Shown here: positions 25,284 to 35,100 of the stretch, piece after piece
Layout of the letters: each line of letters starts with the position of its first letter
Position numbering within the stretch: the first letter of the stretch is position 1
Assembly (NCBI GenBank): GCA_944330115.1
Contig: CALVIN010000002.1
Span: forward strand, 186,001 to 250,000
Length of the DNA stretch: 64,000 nucleotides
Direction: 5' to 3'
Origin: an uncultured Clostridia bacterium
Lineage (GTDB): Bacteria; Bacillota; Clostridia; Christensenellales; Borkfalkiaceae
Notes under the pieces: model-generated
Seen by the model: only the letters and a program-made list of their open reading frames with translations
Database searches by the model: none
What the model was told of the DNA's origin: nothing
Translations under genes and position numbers: made by a program

Positions 25284-25796
25284 ATCAAAGATTCCTATTC
25301 TATCAACGAAGATATCCGCGACAGGGAAGTCAGAGTAATAGCGTCCGACGGGCAGATGCTCGGCGTGATGAGCGCGGCTCAGGCGCAGAGGATAGCATAC
25401 GAGCAGGAGCTCGACCTCGTTAAAATTTCCCCCACGGCCAATCCTCCCGTATGCAAGATAATGGACTACTCCAAATTCAAGTACGAGCAGGCGAAAAAGG
25501 ATAAGGAAAACCGCAGGAACCAGGCCGTAGTCGAACTCAAGGAGATAAGGCTCTCCATGACCATCGACGTGGGCGATATCGCCGTAAAAACCAAGCAGTG
25601 CCTTAAATTTTTAGAGGCCGGCAACAAGGTGAAGGTATCCATCCGCATGAAGGGCAGGGAAAATTCCCGCTCCTATCAGGGCGTGAAGGTGATGGAAAAC
25701 TTCTTCGAAGGTTTGGGCGGCAAGGCGGTAATGGACAAAAAGCCGACTACCGAGGGCAGGAACATAATCATGATGCTCTCTCCGGTAAAGGACTGA
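25284..25796 (+). CDS. infC: Translation initiation factor IF-3 with ATC start
   Basis: IF-3 binds the 30S subunit and monitors start-codon selection. The conserved protein begins before the first ATG (25356): the frame reads SINEDIRDREVRVI upstream and is closed by a TAA at 25275. The only usable start is ATC at 25284, nine bases after GAGGT (25270-25274). This gives 170 residues, the normal length. Non-AUG starts are known for infC (AUU in E. coli), where IF-3 limits its own synthesis by rejecting the weak codon. The ANPPVCKIMDYSKFKYEQ stretch and the C-terminal SIRMKGRE are family signatures. Confidence 0.94.
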   Translation: MKDSYSINEDIRDREVRVIASDGQMLGVMSAAQAQRIAYEQELDLVKISPTANPPVCKIMDYSKFKYEQAKKDKENRRNQAVVELKEIRLSMTIDVGDIAVKTKQCLKFLEAGNKVKVSIRMKGRENSRSYQGVKVMENFFEGLGGKAVMDKKPTTEGRNIIMMLSPVKD

Positions 25797-25839
25797 ACAC
25801 TCATTTTAAATTTTAAAAATATCATCGGAGGTTATAAAT

Positions 25840-26040
25840 ATGCCTAAGCAGAAATCACACAGCGGCACCAAAAAGCGTTTCTGGCTGACCTCTACCGGCA
25901 AGGTAAAGAGGGCGCACGGCGGCAAGAACCATAAGGCAGAAACCAAGAACAGAAAGAGAAAGAGAAATTTGCGTAAGAACACGTTAGTTTCCACCACACA
26001 GGAATCCACCGTAAGGTCGATGATTCCCTACAAGGACTAA
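25840..26040 (+). CDS. rpmI: Ribosomal protein L35
   Basis: A 66-residue basic 50S protein. MPKQKSHSGTKKRFWLTSTG and the KRNLRKNTLV segment are characteristic of L35. CGGAGG precedes the ATG. It is the middle gene of infC-rpmI-rplT and is expected to follow the same L20-controlled leader. Confidence 0.97.
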   Translation: MPKQKSHSGTKKRFWLTSTGKVKRAHGGKNHKAETKNRKRKRNLRKNTLVSTTQESTVRSMIPYKD

Positions 26041-26055
26041 GGAGGTCAAAACCGT

Positions 26056-26406
26056 ATGCGTATTAAAAGATCAGTAAACGCGCTCAAAAAGCGCAGAAAG
26101 ATATTCCGCCTTTCCAAGGGCTATTTCGGCAACAAGTCCAAGTCTTACAGGATTGCCCGCGAAGCCGTTATGAAGTCTTTGAACTATGCGTTCAAGGGCA
26201 GAAAACTCCGCAAGCGCGATATGCGCAGCCTCTGGATAGCCAGGATCAACGCAGCCGCAAGAATGAACGGCCTCTCGTATTCCAAGTTCATGCACGGCCT
26301 TAAAGCTGCAGGCATCAACCTCAACAGAAAAGTACTTGCAGACCTCGCCGTAAACGACGCGGCGGCATTCACCGCACTTGCCGAAAAGGCAAAGGCTGCC
26401 GTTTAA
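26056..26406 (+). CDS. rplT: Ribosomal protein L20
   Basis: A 116-residue 50S assembly protein, with the basic N-terminal helix ([19 protein letters not shown]) and the globular part [20 protein letters not shown] typical of L20. In Firmicutes it is the autogenous repressor of infC-rpmI-rplT. GGAGG stands upstream of the ATG; the gap to rpmI is only 15 bases. Confidence 0.97.
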   Translation: MRIKRSVNALKKRRKIFRLSKGYFGNKSKSYRIAREAVMKSLNYAFKGRKLRKRDMRSLWIARINAAARMNGLSYSKFMHGLKAAGINLNRKVLADLAVNDAAAFTALAEKAKAAV

Positions 26407-26474
26407 GCGTTTTGTTTTGCGCGCAAGCGTATCAGATTAAGCCTTGAAATACAGGCTTAATTTTTTGCTTTTTT

Positions 26475-27218
26475 ATGATAATAGAGTCAAGATCCAATCC
26501 GAAAGTTAAGGCGATGGCCGCCCTCAAAGAAAAAAAATTCCGCAGGGAGCGCCGCGAATACCTCGTTGAAGGCGCCAAGATGGTTTCGGAGTGCATGGCG
26601 GCGGGGTGCAGCGTCACTTCGCTAATGTGCACCGAGGAATATGCCGAAAGGTTTGCGGGCGCTGCAATCGTTTCGCGCGCGGTGTATGAGTATATGTCGG
26701 ACGAGCGCTCTCCCCAGGGCGTGATAGCGTCCGTTGCCATGCCGGACTTCGAGCTCCGCCCGCCCGAGAGCAGCTGCATTTTGCTTGACGGGCTGCAGGA
26801 TCCGGGCAACGTGGGCACGATAATACGAACGGCCAACGCCGCAGGCTACGGCGAGATATATCTTGCCGGCTGTGCAGATCCCTTTTCGCCCAAGGCGGTG
26901 CGCGCCAGCATGAGCGGGGTGTTCTTCACCCGCATAATGACGTGCGCCTCGCCCGAGGAGGCTGCAGAGGTGTTGCAGGGCACGCCGCTCGTCTGCGCGG
27001 ATATGGACGGGGCCGACGTGTTCGGCTTTGTTCCGCCAAAAAAGTTCTGCCTGTGCATAGGCAGTGAGGGCTCGGGTTTGAGTCGGATAGTGCGCGATGC
27101 GGCGGCATATACGGTGAGCATACCCATGCGTCCGACGTGCGAAAGTCTGAACGCCGCCGTTTCGGCTGCGGTCTTGATGTATCTTTTAAAGGGTGCGGGC
27201 AGTTCCGCACGGCAATAA
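26475..27218 (+). CDS. TrmH/SpoU-family RNA 2'-O-methyltransferase
   Basis: A 247-residue SPOUT methyltransferase. The N-terminal substrate-binding part (KKFRRERREYLVEGAKMVSE) is followed by the knotted catalytic domain with the three SpoU motifs: DPGNVGTIIRTANAAG, CIGSEGSGLS and IPMRPTCESLNAAVSAAVL. The target is probably a 23S rRNA or tRNA ribose, but the site cannot be named. It lies downstream of rplT, a common clostridial neighbourhood, and yebC follows after 17 bases. Confidence 0.9.
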   Translation: MIIESRSNPKVKAMAALKEKKFRRERREYLVEGAKMVSECMAAGCSVTSLMCTEEYAERFAGAAIVSRAVYEYMSDERSPQGVIASVAMPDFELRPPESSCILLDGLQDPGNVGTIIRTANAAGYGEIYLAGCADPFSPKAVRASMSGVFFTRIMTCASPEEAAEVLQGTPLVCADMDGADVFGFVPPKKFCLCIGSEGSGLSRIVRDAAAYTVSIPMRPTCESLNAAVSAAVLMYLLKGAGSSARQ

Positions 27219-27235
27219 GTTAAGGAGGTAAACAA

Positions 27236-27976
27236 ATGTCAGGTCATTCCAAGTGGCATAACATACAGGCAAAGAAGGGCAAGACCGACGCGGCGCGCGG
27301 CGCAGCGTTCACTAAACTCGGCAGAGAGATAGCCGTTGCCGCCAAGGGCAACCCCAATCCCGAAACAAACAGCAAGCTCGCCGACGCCATAGCAAAAGCT
27401 AAGGCCGCAAACATGCCCAACGATACAATCAAGCGTTCGATAGCGCGCGCGGCAGGCGAGCTCGGCGACAAGGAATATAAGGAGCTCACCTACGAAGGCT
27501 ACGGCGTGGGCGGTTCGGCCGTGATAATAAACACCCTTACCGACAACGTAAACAGGACGGCGGGCGATGTTCGCTCCACCATGTCCAAGTGCGGCGGTCA
27601 GATGGGCAACAGCGGCTGCGTTTCGTATATGTTCGACAAGAAGGGCTACCTTGCGGTAGAGCGCACGCCCTCGCTCGACGAGGACACCATGATGGAGTAT
27701 TGCTTAGAGGCGGGCGCGGACGACTATACCGCTCAGGACGACGCGTACGAAGTTTATTGCGCGCCCGAAAACTTCTCGGCGGTGCGTACCTATCTCGAGG
27801 GCAAGGGCCTCAACTTCTTCGAGGCGGCCGTAAAGATGATCCCTCAGAACTACATCACCCTCGACGCCGACAAGCTCGAAACTTTCAAAAAGATGCTCGA
27901 CAGGCTCGACGAGCTCGACGACGTTCAGGACGTATATCACAACGTAGAGCTTCCCGAAGAGGACGACGAAGACTAA
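27236..27976 (+). CDS. yebC: YebC/PmpR-family regulatory or translation factor
   Basis: A 246-residue YebC-family protein. MSGHSKWHNIQAKKGKTDA is the family opening, and YEGYGVGGSAVIINTLTDN the central signature. Members have been described as transcription regulators, and a related group relieves ribosome stalling at proline stretches; which role applies here is open. AAGGAGG precedes the ATG, and the gene closes the unit that ends in the terminator at 28007. Confidence 0.95.
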   Translation: MSGHSKWHNIQAKKGKTDAARGAAFTKLGREIAVAAKGNPNPETNSKLADAIAKAKAANMPNDTIKRSIARAAGELGDKEYKELTYEGYGVGGSAVIINTLTDNVNRTAGDVRSTMSKCGGQMGNSGCVSYMFDKKGYLAVERTPSLDEDTMMEYCLEAGADDYTAQDDAYEVYCAPENFSAVRTYLEGKGLNFFEAAVKMIPQNYITLDADKLETFKKMLDRLDELDDVQDVYHNVELPEEDDED

Positions 27977-28006
27977 ATCTTATATTTCGTTATAAATTTG
28001 TTTTTA

Positions 28007-28034
28007 AAACCGCGCACGGCCGTGCGCGGTTTTT
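28007..28034. terminator. Terminator after yebC
   Basis: AACCGCGCAC, GGCC, GTGCGCGGTT followed by TTTT: a 10-bp stem with a self-complementary centre. Confidence 0.88.
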
Positions 28035-28374
28035 TATATGCCGCGGAGCGCGGAAGAGCGGCAACCGCCGTATATCGGTTTTGCGACGCGTTCAAATAAT
28101 TTTAGTTTTGCGCGCATAAAGCGCATACCTTTGCAAAAAATATTAGTACAAGCGGCGACGCTTTAACAATATAGTCTGTTTTTAAAGCTGTCCGCTTTAA
28201 AAGAGCAAGTTTACTTTTTGCAAAATTTATATCAGCAAGATTGTATGTTTTTGCGAAAATATCTTTGCGTTGGAAAAAAATAGGCGGTCGCTTTAGATCA
28301 GGCGCGGGGAAGTGTTTTCATTTGAAAACGCTTCCCTATGTATTTTAGCGGGTTTTTGCGGCATAGAATATATC
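28035..28374. other. Gene-free stretch before the exported protein
   Basis: About 340 AT-rich bases without a supportable gene. One hairpin is clear: GGGAAGTGTTTTC (28307-28319), loop ATTT, GAAAACGCTTCCC (28324-28336), with one G-T pair. It lies just upstream of the next start codon and could be a terminator or a leader element. Nothing else was recognised. Confidence 0.6.
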
Positions 28375-29283
28375 ATGCGTAAAATCATGAGGTTTGTATG
28401 TGCATGCCTGTGCATATGCGCGCTCATAGGCGGGGCGCTCGCTGCGTTCGTCTCCGGCGGGGATGAGGGCGAGGCGGAGGAGGGCACAGCCGTGCTCACG
28501 CTTTGGCAGATAGACGGCTTCGAGGGAGGCAAGGGCTCGCGTGCCGACTATTTGAGGCGCATGGCGGCCGACTTTTCGCGCACGGAAAACGTGTACATAG
28601 AGGTGGTCTCGCTCACTTCGGCGGCCGCAAGGCAGAATATGGCAAACGGCGCCCTGCCCGATATTCTTTCGTACGGTGCGGGCTTTTACGGCATAGAGCG
28701 GTATGTCACCTCCGCGCCGGGCGTGTGGTGCAACGGGGCGTATTGCCTCATCTCTCTCAAAACTTCCGATTTTTCACTTGTTTCGGTGGAAAACACCGTG
28801 ATAAACGGAGGCAAGGATAACCTTGTCGACGTGGCGGCGCTGTTTGCGGGGCTGAGCGGCGCCGACGTTGCGGCGGGTACGAGCGCCTATGTTATGCTCA
28901 TCGACGGCGAGTACGACTATCTCCTCGCCACTCAGCGCGATATTCAGCGCCTGAAGACGCGCGGAGAAAACTTCTACGTTCAGCCGCTGGAGCAGTTCAA
29001 CGACCTATATCAGTATGCCGCCGTGCTCTCAAATGACGCGCGCAGCGCCCGTCTTTCCGGGCGGTTTATCGACTATGTTATATCCCGCAGCGAAGAACTT
29101 ACGGCAATAGCCATGCTCAAAGAGGGCATGCGGTTCTACGACGACGAGATGAGCGCGCTGGAGGGGGTGCAATACGGCTACGGCCTGCCCGCGGTGATAA
29201 GCGAGCGGGCGATTGACGATATACGCGCCGCCGCGGCTGCGGGCAATATAAATCTATTGAAAAGTTTACTCAAACCATTGTAA
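28375..29283 (+). CDS. Exported protein resembling an ABC solute-binding protein
   Basis: A 302-residue protein with an N-terminal signal or anchor helix (CACLCICALIGGALAAFVSGG). The cysteines there do not form a clean lipobox, so lipoprotein status is uncertain. TLWQIDGFEGG, YLRRMAADFSR and GALPDILSYGAGF resemble the opening of family 1 sugar-binding proteins, but the protein is shorter than the usual 400 or more residues and no permease or ATPase genes are adjacent. It may be a degenerate or repurposed binding protein. The start at 28375 is chosen because the signal helix follows directly; a longer frame from 28312 would run through the hairpin. No strong ribosome-binding site is visible. 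Confidence 0.6.
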   Translation: MRKIMRFVCACLCICALIGGALAAFVSGGDEGEAEEGTAVLTLWQIDGFEGGKGSRADYLRRMAADFSRTENVYIEVVSLTSAAARQNMANGALPDILSYGAGFYGIERYVTSAPGVWCNGAYCLISLKTSDFSLVSVENTVINGGKDNLVDVAALFAGLSGADVAAGTSAYVMLIDGEYDYLLATQRDIQRLKTRGENFYVQPLEQFNDLYQYAAVLSNDARSARLSGRFIDYVISRSEELTAIAMLKEGMRFYDDEMSALEGVQYGYGLPAVISERAIDDIRAAAAAGNINLLKSLLKPL

Positions 29284-29322
29284 AAACGCAAAAAAAATGT
29301 TATTATATAGGAGTAGCATAAT

Positions 29323-30228
29323 TTGGCCGAAACCGACATTTGGCGGGATTTTAAGTATATCCCGCATAAATATAATTTCAGCTTTGCCTCAAACACTACT
29401 TACGGCTGCGGCGGGACTGCAAAAGCGGCGTTCTTTCCCGTATGCGAGGATGACGCGGCGCGGCTGTATTTTGCATTGAAGCGCAGCGGCGAAAAGTTCT
29501 GCATACTCGGCTGCGGTTCGGATACGCTCGCGCAGGACGGCTTTTACGACGGGTATGTGCTGAGCACTGTCCGCCTGAGCGGCATAGCGGAGACGCAGAC
29601 AGCGTACGACGGCACCGTCGCGATCAGCGTTTCGGGCGGGACCAAGGTGTATGAGCTCCTCGCATATTGCAAGAGAAGGGGGCTGACCGGCGCCGAATTT
29701 CTTGCGGGCATACCTGCAAGCGTGGGCGGCCTTGCCTTTATGAACGGCGGGGCAGACGGAAAATGTATGCAGGATATCGTGCGCTCCGTAAAGATAGCAG
29801 ATAAAAATGTGCGCGTCCTCACGGCCGAAGAGTGCAATTTTACATATAAGCATAGTACTATGCGTGACATAACATGCCTTATTCTTGAGGTAAAACTGCT
29901 TTTAAAGCGCTCTGTGCCCTCGGTTGTGGCGGCAAATATAGCGCGCCGGCTTATAGAGCGCAGAAAGCTCCCCGCCGGCAGAAGCTGCGGCTGCGTGTTT
30001 GAAAATTATTGCGGCGTGAGTGCGGGCAAGATAATCGAAAACGCCGGGCTCAAGGGGCTTAAAATGGGCGGGGCGTATGTCAGCCCTGCGCACGCGAACT
30101 TCATCATAAACTGCGGCAAGAGCTCTGCCGACGTGTATGCCCTGATCGCAAAGGTAAAGGATGAAGTGTATAAAAAATACGGGATAACGCTCAAAGAAGA
30201 GGTCTGTTACATCGGAGATTTTAAATGA
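29323..30228 (+). CDS. murB: UDP-N-acetylenolpyruvoylglucosamine reductase
   Basis: MurB reduces enolpyruvyl-UDP-GlcNAc to UDP-MurNAc with NADPH in peptidoglycan synthesis. The 301-residue protein has the FAD-binding motifs TTYGCGGTA and LGCGSDTL (family usually GSN), GIPASVGGLAFMNGGA and the C-terminal EVCYIG. The catalytic serine loop reads SCGCVFEN, with Cys where Ser is most common; Cys occurs in some relatives. The TTG start is supported by AGGAG eight bases upstream. A copy of the dispersed repeat lies in frame (HSTMRDIT, near residue 180). It is coupled to the PHP gene by an ATGA overlap, as in the murB-PHP-whiA cluster of Clostridia. Confidence 0.93.
   Translation: MAETDIWRDFKYIPHKYNFSFASNTTYGCGGTAKAAFFPVCEDDAARLYFALKRSGEKFCILGCGSDTLAQDGFYDGYVLSTVRLSGIAETQTAYDGTVAISVSGGTKVYELLAYCKRRGLTGAEFLAGIPASVGGLAFMNGGADGKCMQDIVRSVKIADKNVRVLTAEECNFTYKHSTMRDITCLILEVKLLLKRSVPSVVAANIARRLIERRKLPAGRSCGCVFENYCGVSAGKIIENAGLKGLKMGGAYVSPAHANFIINCGKSSADVYALIAKVKDEVYKKYGITLKEEVCYIGDFK
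29847..29872 (+). repeat. Dispersed AGTACTATG repeat, copy 4
   Basis: CATAGTACTATG (29851-29862) followed by CGTGACATAA, one mismatch from the core. Inside murB, read in the same frame as copy 3 (STMRDIT). Confidence 0.85.
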
Positions 30229-31001
30229 TTTTAACGGGTGATTACCATACTCATACGCCGTATTCGCACGGCAAAAACACCGTGCTCGAAAATGCCGAGG
30301 CGGCAAAAAAACTCGGCTTAAAGGCTGTGGGCATAACCGACCACGGCTTCAATCACATAGTTTTCGGCCTGCGCCGCAAAAAATTAAAGGCGCTGCGCGA
30401 AGAGTGCACGGCCGCGGAAAAGCTTACCGGCGTCAAGGTGCTGATGGGCATGGAGAGCAATCTCACTTCGCTCGGGGGCGACACCGACATGAAGGCGAGC
30501 GACCTCAAATACTTCGATTTGTATCTCTGCGGCATACACGAGGTGCTGCTCTATAAGAGCCTCAAAGATTTTTATTATATCGCAGTAAAAAATTATGCCG
30601 CCTACAAGTTCGGCAAAAAGCCCTCGGATAAGCTGTTCGAGGCCACCACGAAGGCATATATAAACGCCGTAAAGAACAACCCGATCGACATTCTCACGCA
30701 CATAAATTTCAGGTGCGCGTGCGATGTCGTGGAGGTGGCCAAGTGCTGCGCCGACTACGGCACCTATATTGAGATAAACACAAAGAAGTATCACGTCACG
30801 CCGGAAGAGCTCAGCACCATGGCGCAGACGGGCGTGCGCTTTGTTATAGATTCCGACGCGCACTCCGCAGACCGCGTGGGCGACACAAAGATCGCCGAGC
30901 AGCTTCTCTCTCAGGCCGATATACCCATGGACAGGATAGACAATATCGACGGGCGGCAGCCGACTTTCCGCTTTGCCGAATATAAGAAAAAGCACCTTTA
31001 A
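30225..31001 (+). CDS. PHP-domain phosphoesterase
   Basis: A 258-residue metal-dependent phosphoesterase of the PHP superfamily. Metal ligands are seen in DYHTHTPYSHG, ITDHG, GMESNLT and near the end DSDAH. Relatives include histidinol phosphatases and the YcdX phosphatases; the substrate is unknown. The position between murB and whiA is conserved in Clostridia, but rapZ and yvcK, often found between them, are absent here. The start overlaps the murB stop; the stop is one base before the whiA ATG, so all three are coupled. Confidence 0.88.
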   Translation: MILTGDYHTHTPYSHGKNTVLENAEAAKKLGLKAVGITDHGFNHIVFGLRRKKLKALREECTAAEKLTGVKVLMGMESNLTSLGGDTDMKASDLKYFDLYLCGIHEVLLYKSLKDFYYIAVKNYAAYKFGKKPSDKLFEATTKAYINAVKNNPIDILTHINFRCACDVVEVAKCCADYGTYIEINTKKYHVTPEELSTMAQTGVRFVIDSDAHSADRVGDTKIAEQLLSQADIPMDRIDNIDGRQPTFRFAEYKKKHL

Positions 31002-31002
31002 A

Positions 31003-31959
31003 ATGACAAACTTTACCGAAGAGATCAAAAACGAAATAATCAAAAACTTTACAGGTGGCAGGCCGTGTGCGCTTGCCGCCCTTTCGGCATTTATACGCAC
31101 GAGCGGCAGCCTAATAAAATCGGGCGGCGACTACGGCTTCGAGCTCTCCACCGAGAGCGAGCTCACCGCGCACTTTTTTGCCGAAATTGCCGAACAGTAT
31201 TTCGGCGTTGAGATAAGCGGATTCAGCTCGCGCTCCGACCTTGCGAGCGGCAGGGACAAGCTGGTATTCTCCTGCGTGAACGGCGAGAGTACGCGCCTTC
31301 TGCGCGAGGCGGGCATACTCGGCGAGGACAAGGAGGGACTGTATGTCGACTTTGCCGTCGGCCAGAGCGTGGCCGCCGACGAAGAGTGCGCCAGGGCGTA
31401 TATAGTGGGTGCCTTTCTGGGCGGCGGGAGCTGCACTTTGCCCGACGGCAACAGCCTTTCGAGCACGGGCTATCACTTCGAGGTGGTGTTCCGCAACCGC
31501 ATAACGGCGGGCGACTTTTGCGACATGCTGTGTTCATTCGACGTGCTCGCAAAGCTCGTAATGCGCAAAGACAGCGCCGTTGTGTATCTGAAGAGCATCG
31601 ACGCCATATCCTCTGTGTTAGAGCTTATGGGCGCGAAGGAGGCGCTCAAAAAGCTCACCGAGCTTGCGCGCGAGCGCGATAACTCCAACAACGAGAACAG
31701 GGTGAACAACTGCTCGGTATCCAACATCGACCGCACGGTGTCGGCCTCGGTAAAGCAGGTGCAGGCAATTGAAACCATACGCTCGACGATAGGCCTGCAG
31801 AGCCTCGACGAAAATCTCTTTTCGGTGGCGGAGGGCAGGCTTGCCGATAAAAACGCCTCCATGCAGGAGCTCGCCGACAGGCTCAAGATATCAAAGAGCT
31901 GCTTAAATCACCGCATACGCAAGATAATGGAGATGGCAAAACAGCTCGCCGAAGAATAG
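31003..31959 (+). CDS. whiA: WhiA-family DNA-binding protein
   Basis: A 318-residue WhiA. The N-terminal part resembles LAGLIDADG homing-endonuclease folds (AYIVGAFLGGGSC), and the C-terminal helix-turn-helix is ASMQELADRLKISKSCLNHR. In Firmicutes it is linked to cell division and chromosome segregation; in actinomycetes it is a sporulation activator. The NRVNNCSVSNIDRT segment is a family signature. ATG at 31003 gives the standard N-terminus MTNFTEEIKNE. Confidence 0.94.
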   Translation: MTNFTEEIKNEIIKNFTGGRPCALAALSAFIRTSGSLIKSGGDYGFELSTESELTAHFFAEIAEQYFGVEISGFSSRSDLASGRDKLVFSCVNGESTRLLREAGILGEDKEGLYVDFAVGQSVAADEECARAYIVGAFLGGGSCTLPDGNSLSSTGYHFEVVFRNRITAGDFCDMLCSFDVLAKLVMRKDSAVVYLKSIDAISSVLELMGAKEALKKLTELARERDNSNNENRVNNCSVSNIDRTVSASVKQVQAIETIRSTIGLQSLDENLFSVAEGRLADKNASMQELADRLKISKSCLNHRIRKIMEMAKQLAEE

Positions 31960-32126
31960 CCGCCCGTAAAAGCGGCGCTTTAAAGCATTTTTCGCCCGCA
32001 TCTTTTCCGCGTCCGGCGCGGCGCATTTGTCGCATTATTTTGCGCGGTTTTGTAAATAAACTTTTACTACAGCATAATTTTGGTCGCGCGTTGTTTTCGC
32101 GCGGAATTATACCAGAGGGACACTAA

Positions 32127-35100
32127 ATGACCGACTTCGTTCATCTGCATCTTCACACAGAATATTCGCTTCTCGACGGCGCTTGCAAGATCGACAACCT
32201 TATAGAATACTGCAAGGAGAACGGCATAAACGCCGTGGCTATAACCGACCACGGCAACATGTACGGCACGCTGCACTTTGCCGAAAAGGCCGCCGTCGCG
32301 GGGATAAAATACATAATCGGCTGCGAATTTTACGTAACAAAAGACCTGCACGACAAGACTTCCAACATCTCCGAGCACCTCATCCTGCTTGCCAAAAACA
32401 AGGCGGGGTATAAAAACCTCGTCCAGCTCGATTCTATGGCGTTTGTCGACGGCTTTTACTACAAGCCGAAGATAGACTACAACGTATTGAAGGAGCACAG
32501 CGAGGGCGTGATATGCCTTTCGGCGTGCGTGGCGGGCGGCATACCCCGCAGGCTGCTTGCGGGCGATTACGAGGGCGCAAAAAAACTTGCGCTGCACCTT
32601 AAGAGCATCTTCGGCGAGGACTTCTATATAGAGATACAGAACCACGGCCTCGACGAGGAGAAGCGCGTGTTGCCCCTGCTTGTTAAGCTCGCCGACGACA
32701 TAGGCGCCGAGCTCGTCGCCACAAACGACGTGCACTACCTTAAAAAAGAGGACGCCGAGATGCAGGACGTCCTCATGTGCATACAGATGAAAAAGACGCT
32801 CGACGACCCCAAGCGCATGAAGTTTGAAACGCAGGAGTTCTATTTCAAGAGCGGCGACGAGATGGCCGACCTCTTTCCCAATCTCCCGCGCGCCATTTCA
32901 AATACCCGCGCGATTGCCGACAAGGTGACAGAGCCGGCGTTCAACCTCGATAAAAAGGGTTACCCCATAAGGGACACTTCGCTAATTCCCGGCTACACCC
33001 CGCCCGACGGCAGCACGCCCGAACAGTATCTGCGCAAGCTGACCGATGAGGGGCTCAAAAAGCGGTACGGCACGGTGACCGCGCGCGAGAGGGAGCGAGC
33101 CGACTACGAGCTGGGCGTCATATGCTCGATGGGCTATGCCGAGTATTACCTCATCGTATGGGACTTCATAAACTGGTCGCGCGAGCAGGGCATACCCGTA
33201 GGCCCCGGCCGAGGCTCGGGCGTAAGCTCCATCGTCGCCTACTCCATAGGCATAACCGACGTGGAGCCGCTGCAATACGACCTGCTGTTCGAGAGATTTC
33301 TCAATCCCGACCGCGTATCCATGCCCGATTTCGATATCGACTTCTGCACCGACAGGCGCGAGGAGACCATTGAATACGTACGCAAAAAGTACCACCCCGA
33401 AAACGTCTGCCAGATAGTCACATTCGGCACGATGGCAGCCAAAAACTCCATAAAGGATGTCGGCCGCGTTATGAGCGTGCCCTATTCCGAGACCGACAGG
33501 CTGACAAAGATAATGGACGGCAAGACCTCCATAAGCGACCTTCTCGGCCTGAACATCGAAAAGACGAGAAAGAAGATGATGGCGGAGGAGGACGAGGACA
33601 AGCGCTCCTCCATTGCCGATAAGCTCAATGAACTGCAGCTTGCGCGCAACGCCGAGTTCTGCGAGATGTATGAAAATGACGCAACCCTGCACGAAGTCAT
33701 CGACATGGCGCGAAAAATCGAAGGCATGCCCAGACAGACGGGTATGCACGCCGCGGGCGTCGTCATCTGCCGAAAAAAGATAGCCGACAACGTGCCCCTT
33801 TCGCGCAACGGCGAGGACATAACCACGCAGTTCGTCGCAAAGGAGATAGAGGCGCTCGGAATGCTCAAAATGGACTTCCTTGCGCTCGTCACCCTCACCG
33901 ATATCAAAAAGTGCCTCGACTATATAAAGGAGGACTACGGCAGAGATATAGATTTCCACGAGATAGGATATACCGACGCGGGCGCCTACGAGCTGATAGC
34001 CGAGGGCGACACCGACGGCGTGTTCCAGCTCGAAGCCGGCGGCATGAAGAAGTTTATGCGCCAATTAAAGCCCGATACCCTTGAGGATCTGATAGCCGGC
34101 GTTTCGCTCTATCGCCCCGGCCCCATGAAGTTCATCGATTCCTTCTGCGACAGAAAGCACGGCCTCGAGCCCATAACCTACGACTGCCCGCAGGAAGAAA
34201 AGATATTAAAGGTAACCTACGGCATACCCGTCTACCAGGAGCAGGTAATGCAGATATTCCAGTATCTTGCGGGCTTCTCTCTGGGCGAGGCCGACCTTGT
34301 GCGCCGCGCGATGGGCAAAAAGGATAAAAAGACGCTGCTCGCGCAGAAGGATAAGTTTATCTACGGCGGCACGAGCGACGTAAACGGCAGTCACATCGAC
34401 GGCTGCATAAAGAACGGCATCTCGGCAGAGGTGGCCGCCAAGATATTCGCCGACATGGAGGGCTTCGCCTCGTATGCATTCAACAAATCGCATGCGGCGG
34501 CGTATGCCACCCTCGCATATCAGACGGCGTGGCTCAAAAAATACTACATCAAAGAGTTTATCTGCGCCCTCTTAAACAACAGGCTCAACAAGATAGACGA
34601 GATAACTAAGTATGTGCTCTACCTCAAGGAGAAGGGGCTCAAAGTTTTCCCTCCCGATATAAACCGCTCCAAAACGGTGTTCTCGGTGGAAAACGACGGC
34701 GTGCGCTTCGGCCTTTCGGCGCTAAGGGGCACCGGCCAGGCGGCTATCGACCTCGTAATTCAGGAGCGCGAAAAGAACGGCCTCTTTGAAGACTTCCCCG
34801 ACTTTATCTCCCGCTGCGCAAGCATGCTCAACAAGCGCATGATAGAGGGCCTCATCTACGCGGGCGCCTTCGATTCGATGGGCGTTTACCGCTCTCAGCT
34901 GATGCTCGTGTACGATACGCTCTATCAGCGTTCGGTGAGCATAGCCAAACAGAAGAGCAGCGCGCAGATTAGCCTGTTCGGCGACATAATCGCCGAGGAG
35001 AAGCTCAAGGTCACCTATCCCGACGTGCCCGAGTATGAGCTCAACGAAAAGCTTGCAAAGGAGAAGGAGGTGCTGGGCGTATACGTAAGCGGCCACCCCT

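Noticed and set aside
32127..32200. PHP domain at the dnaE start as a separate gene like the one at 30225
   Set aside because: The PHP motifs are continuous with the polymerase and are normal for DnaE.
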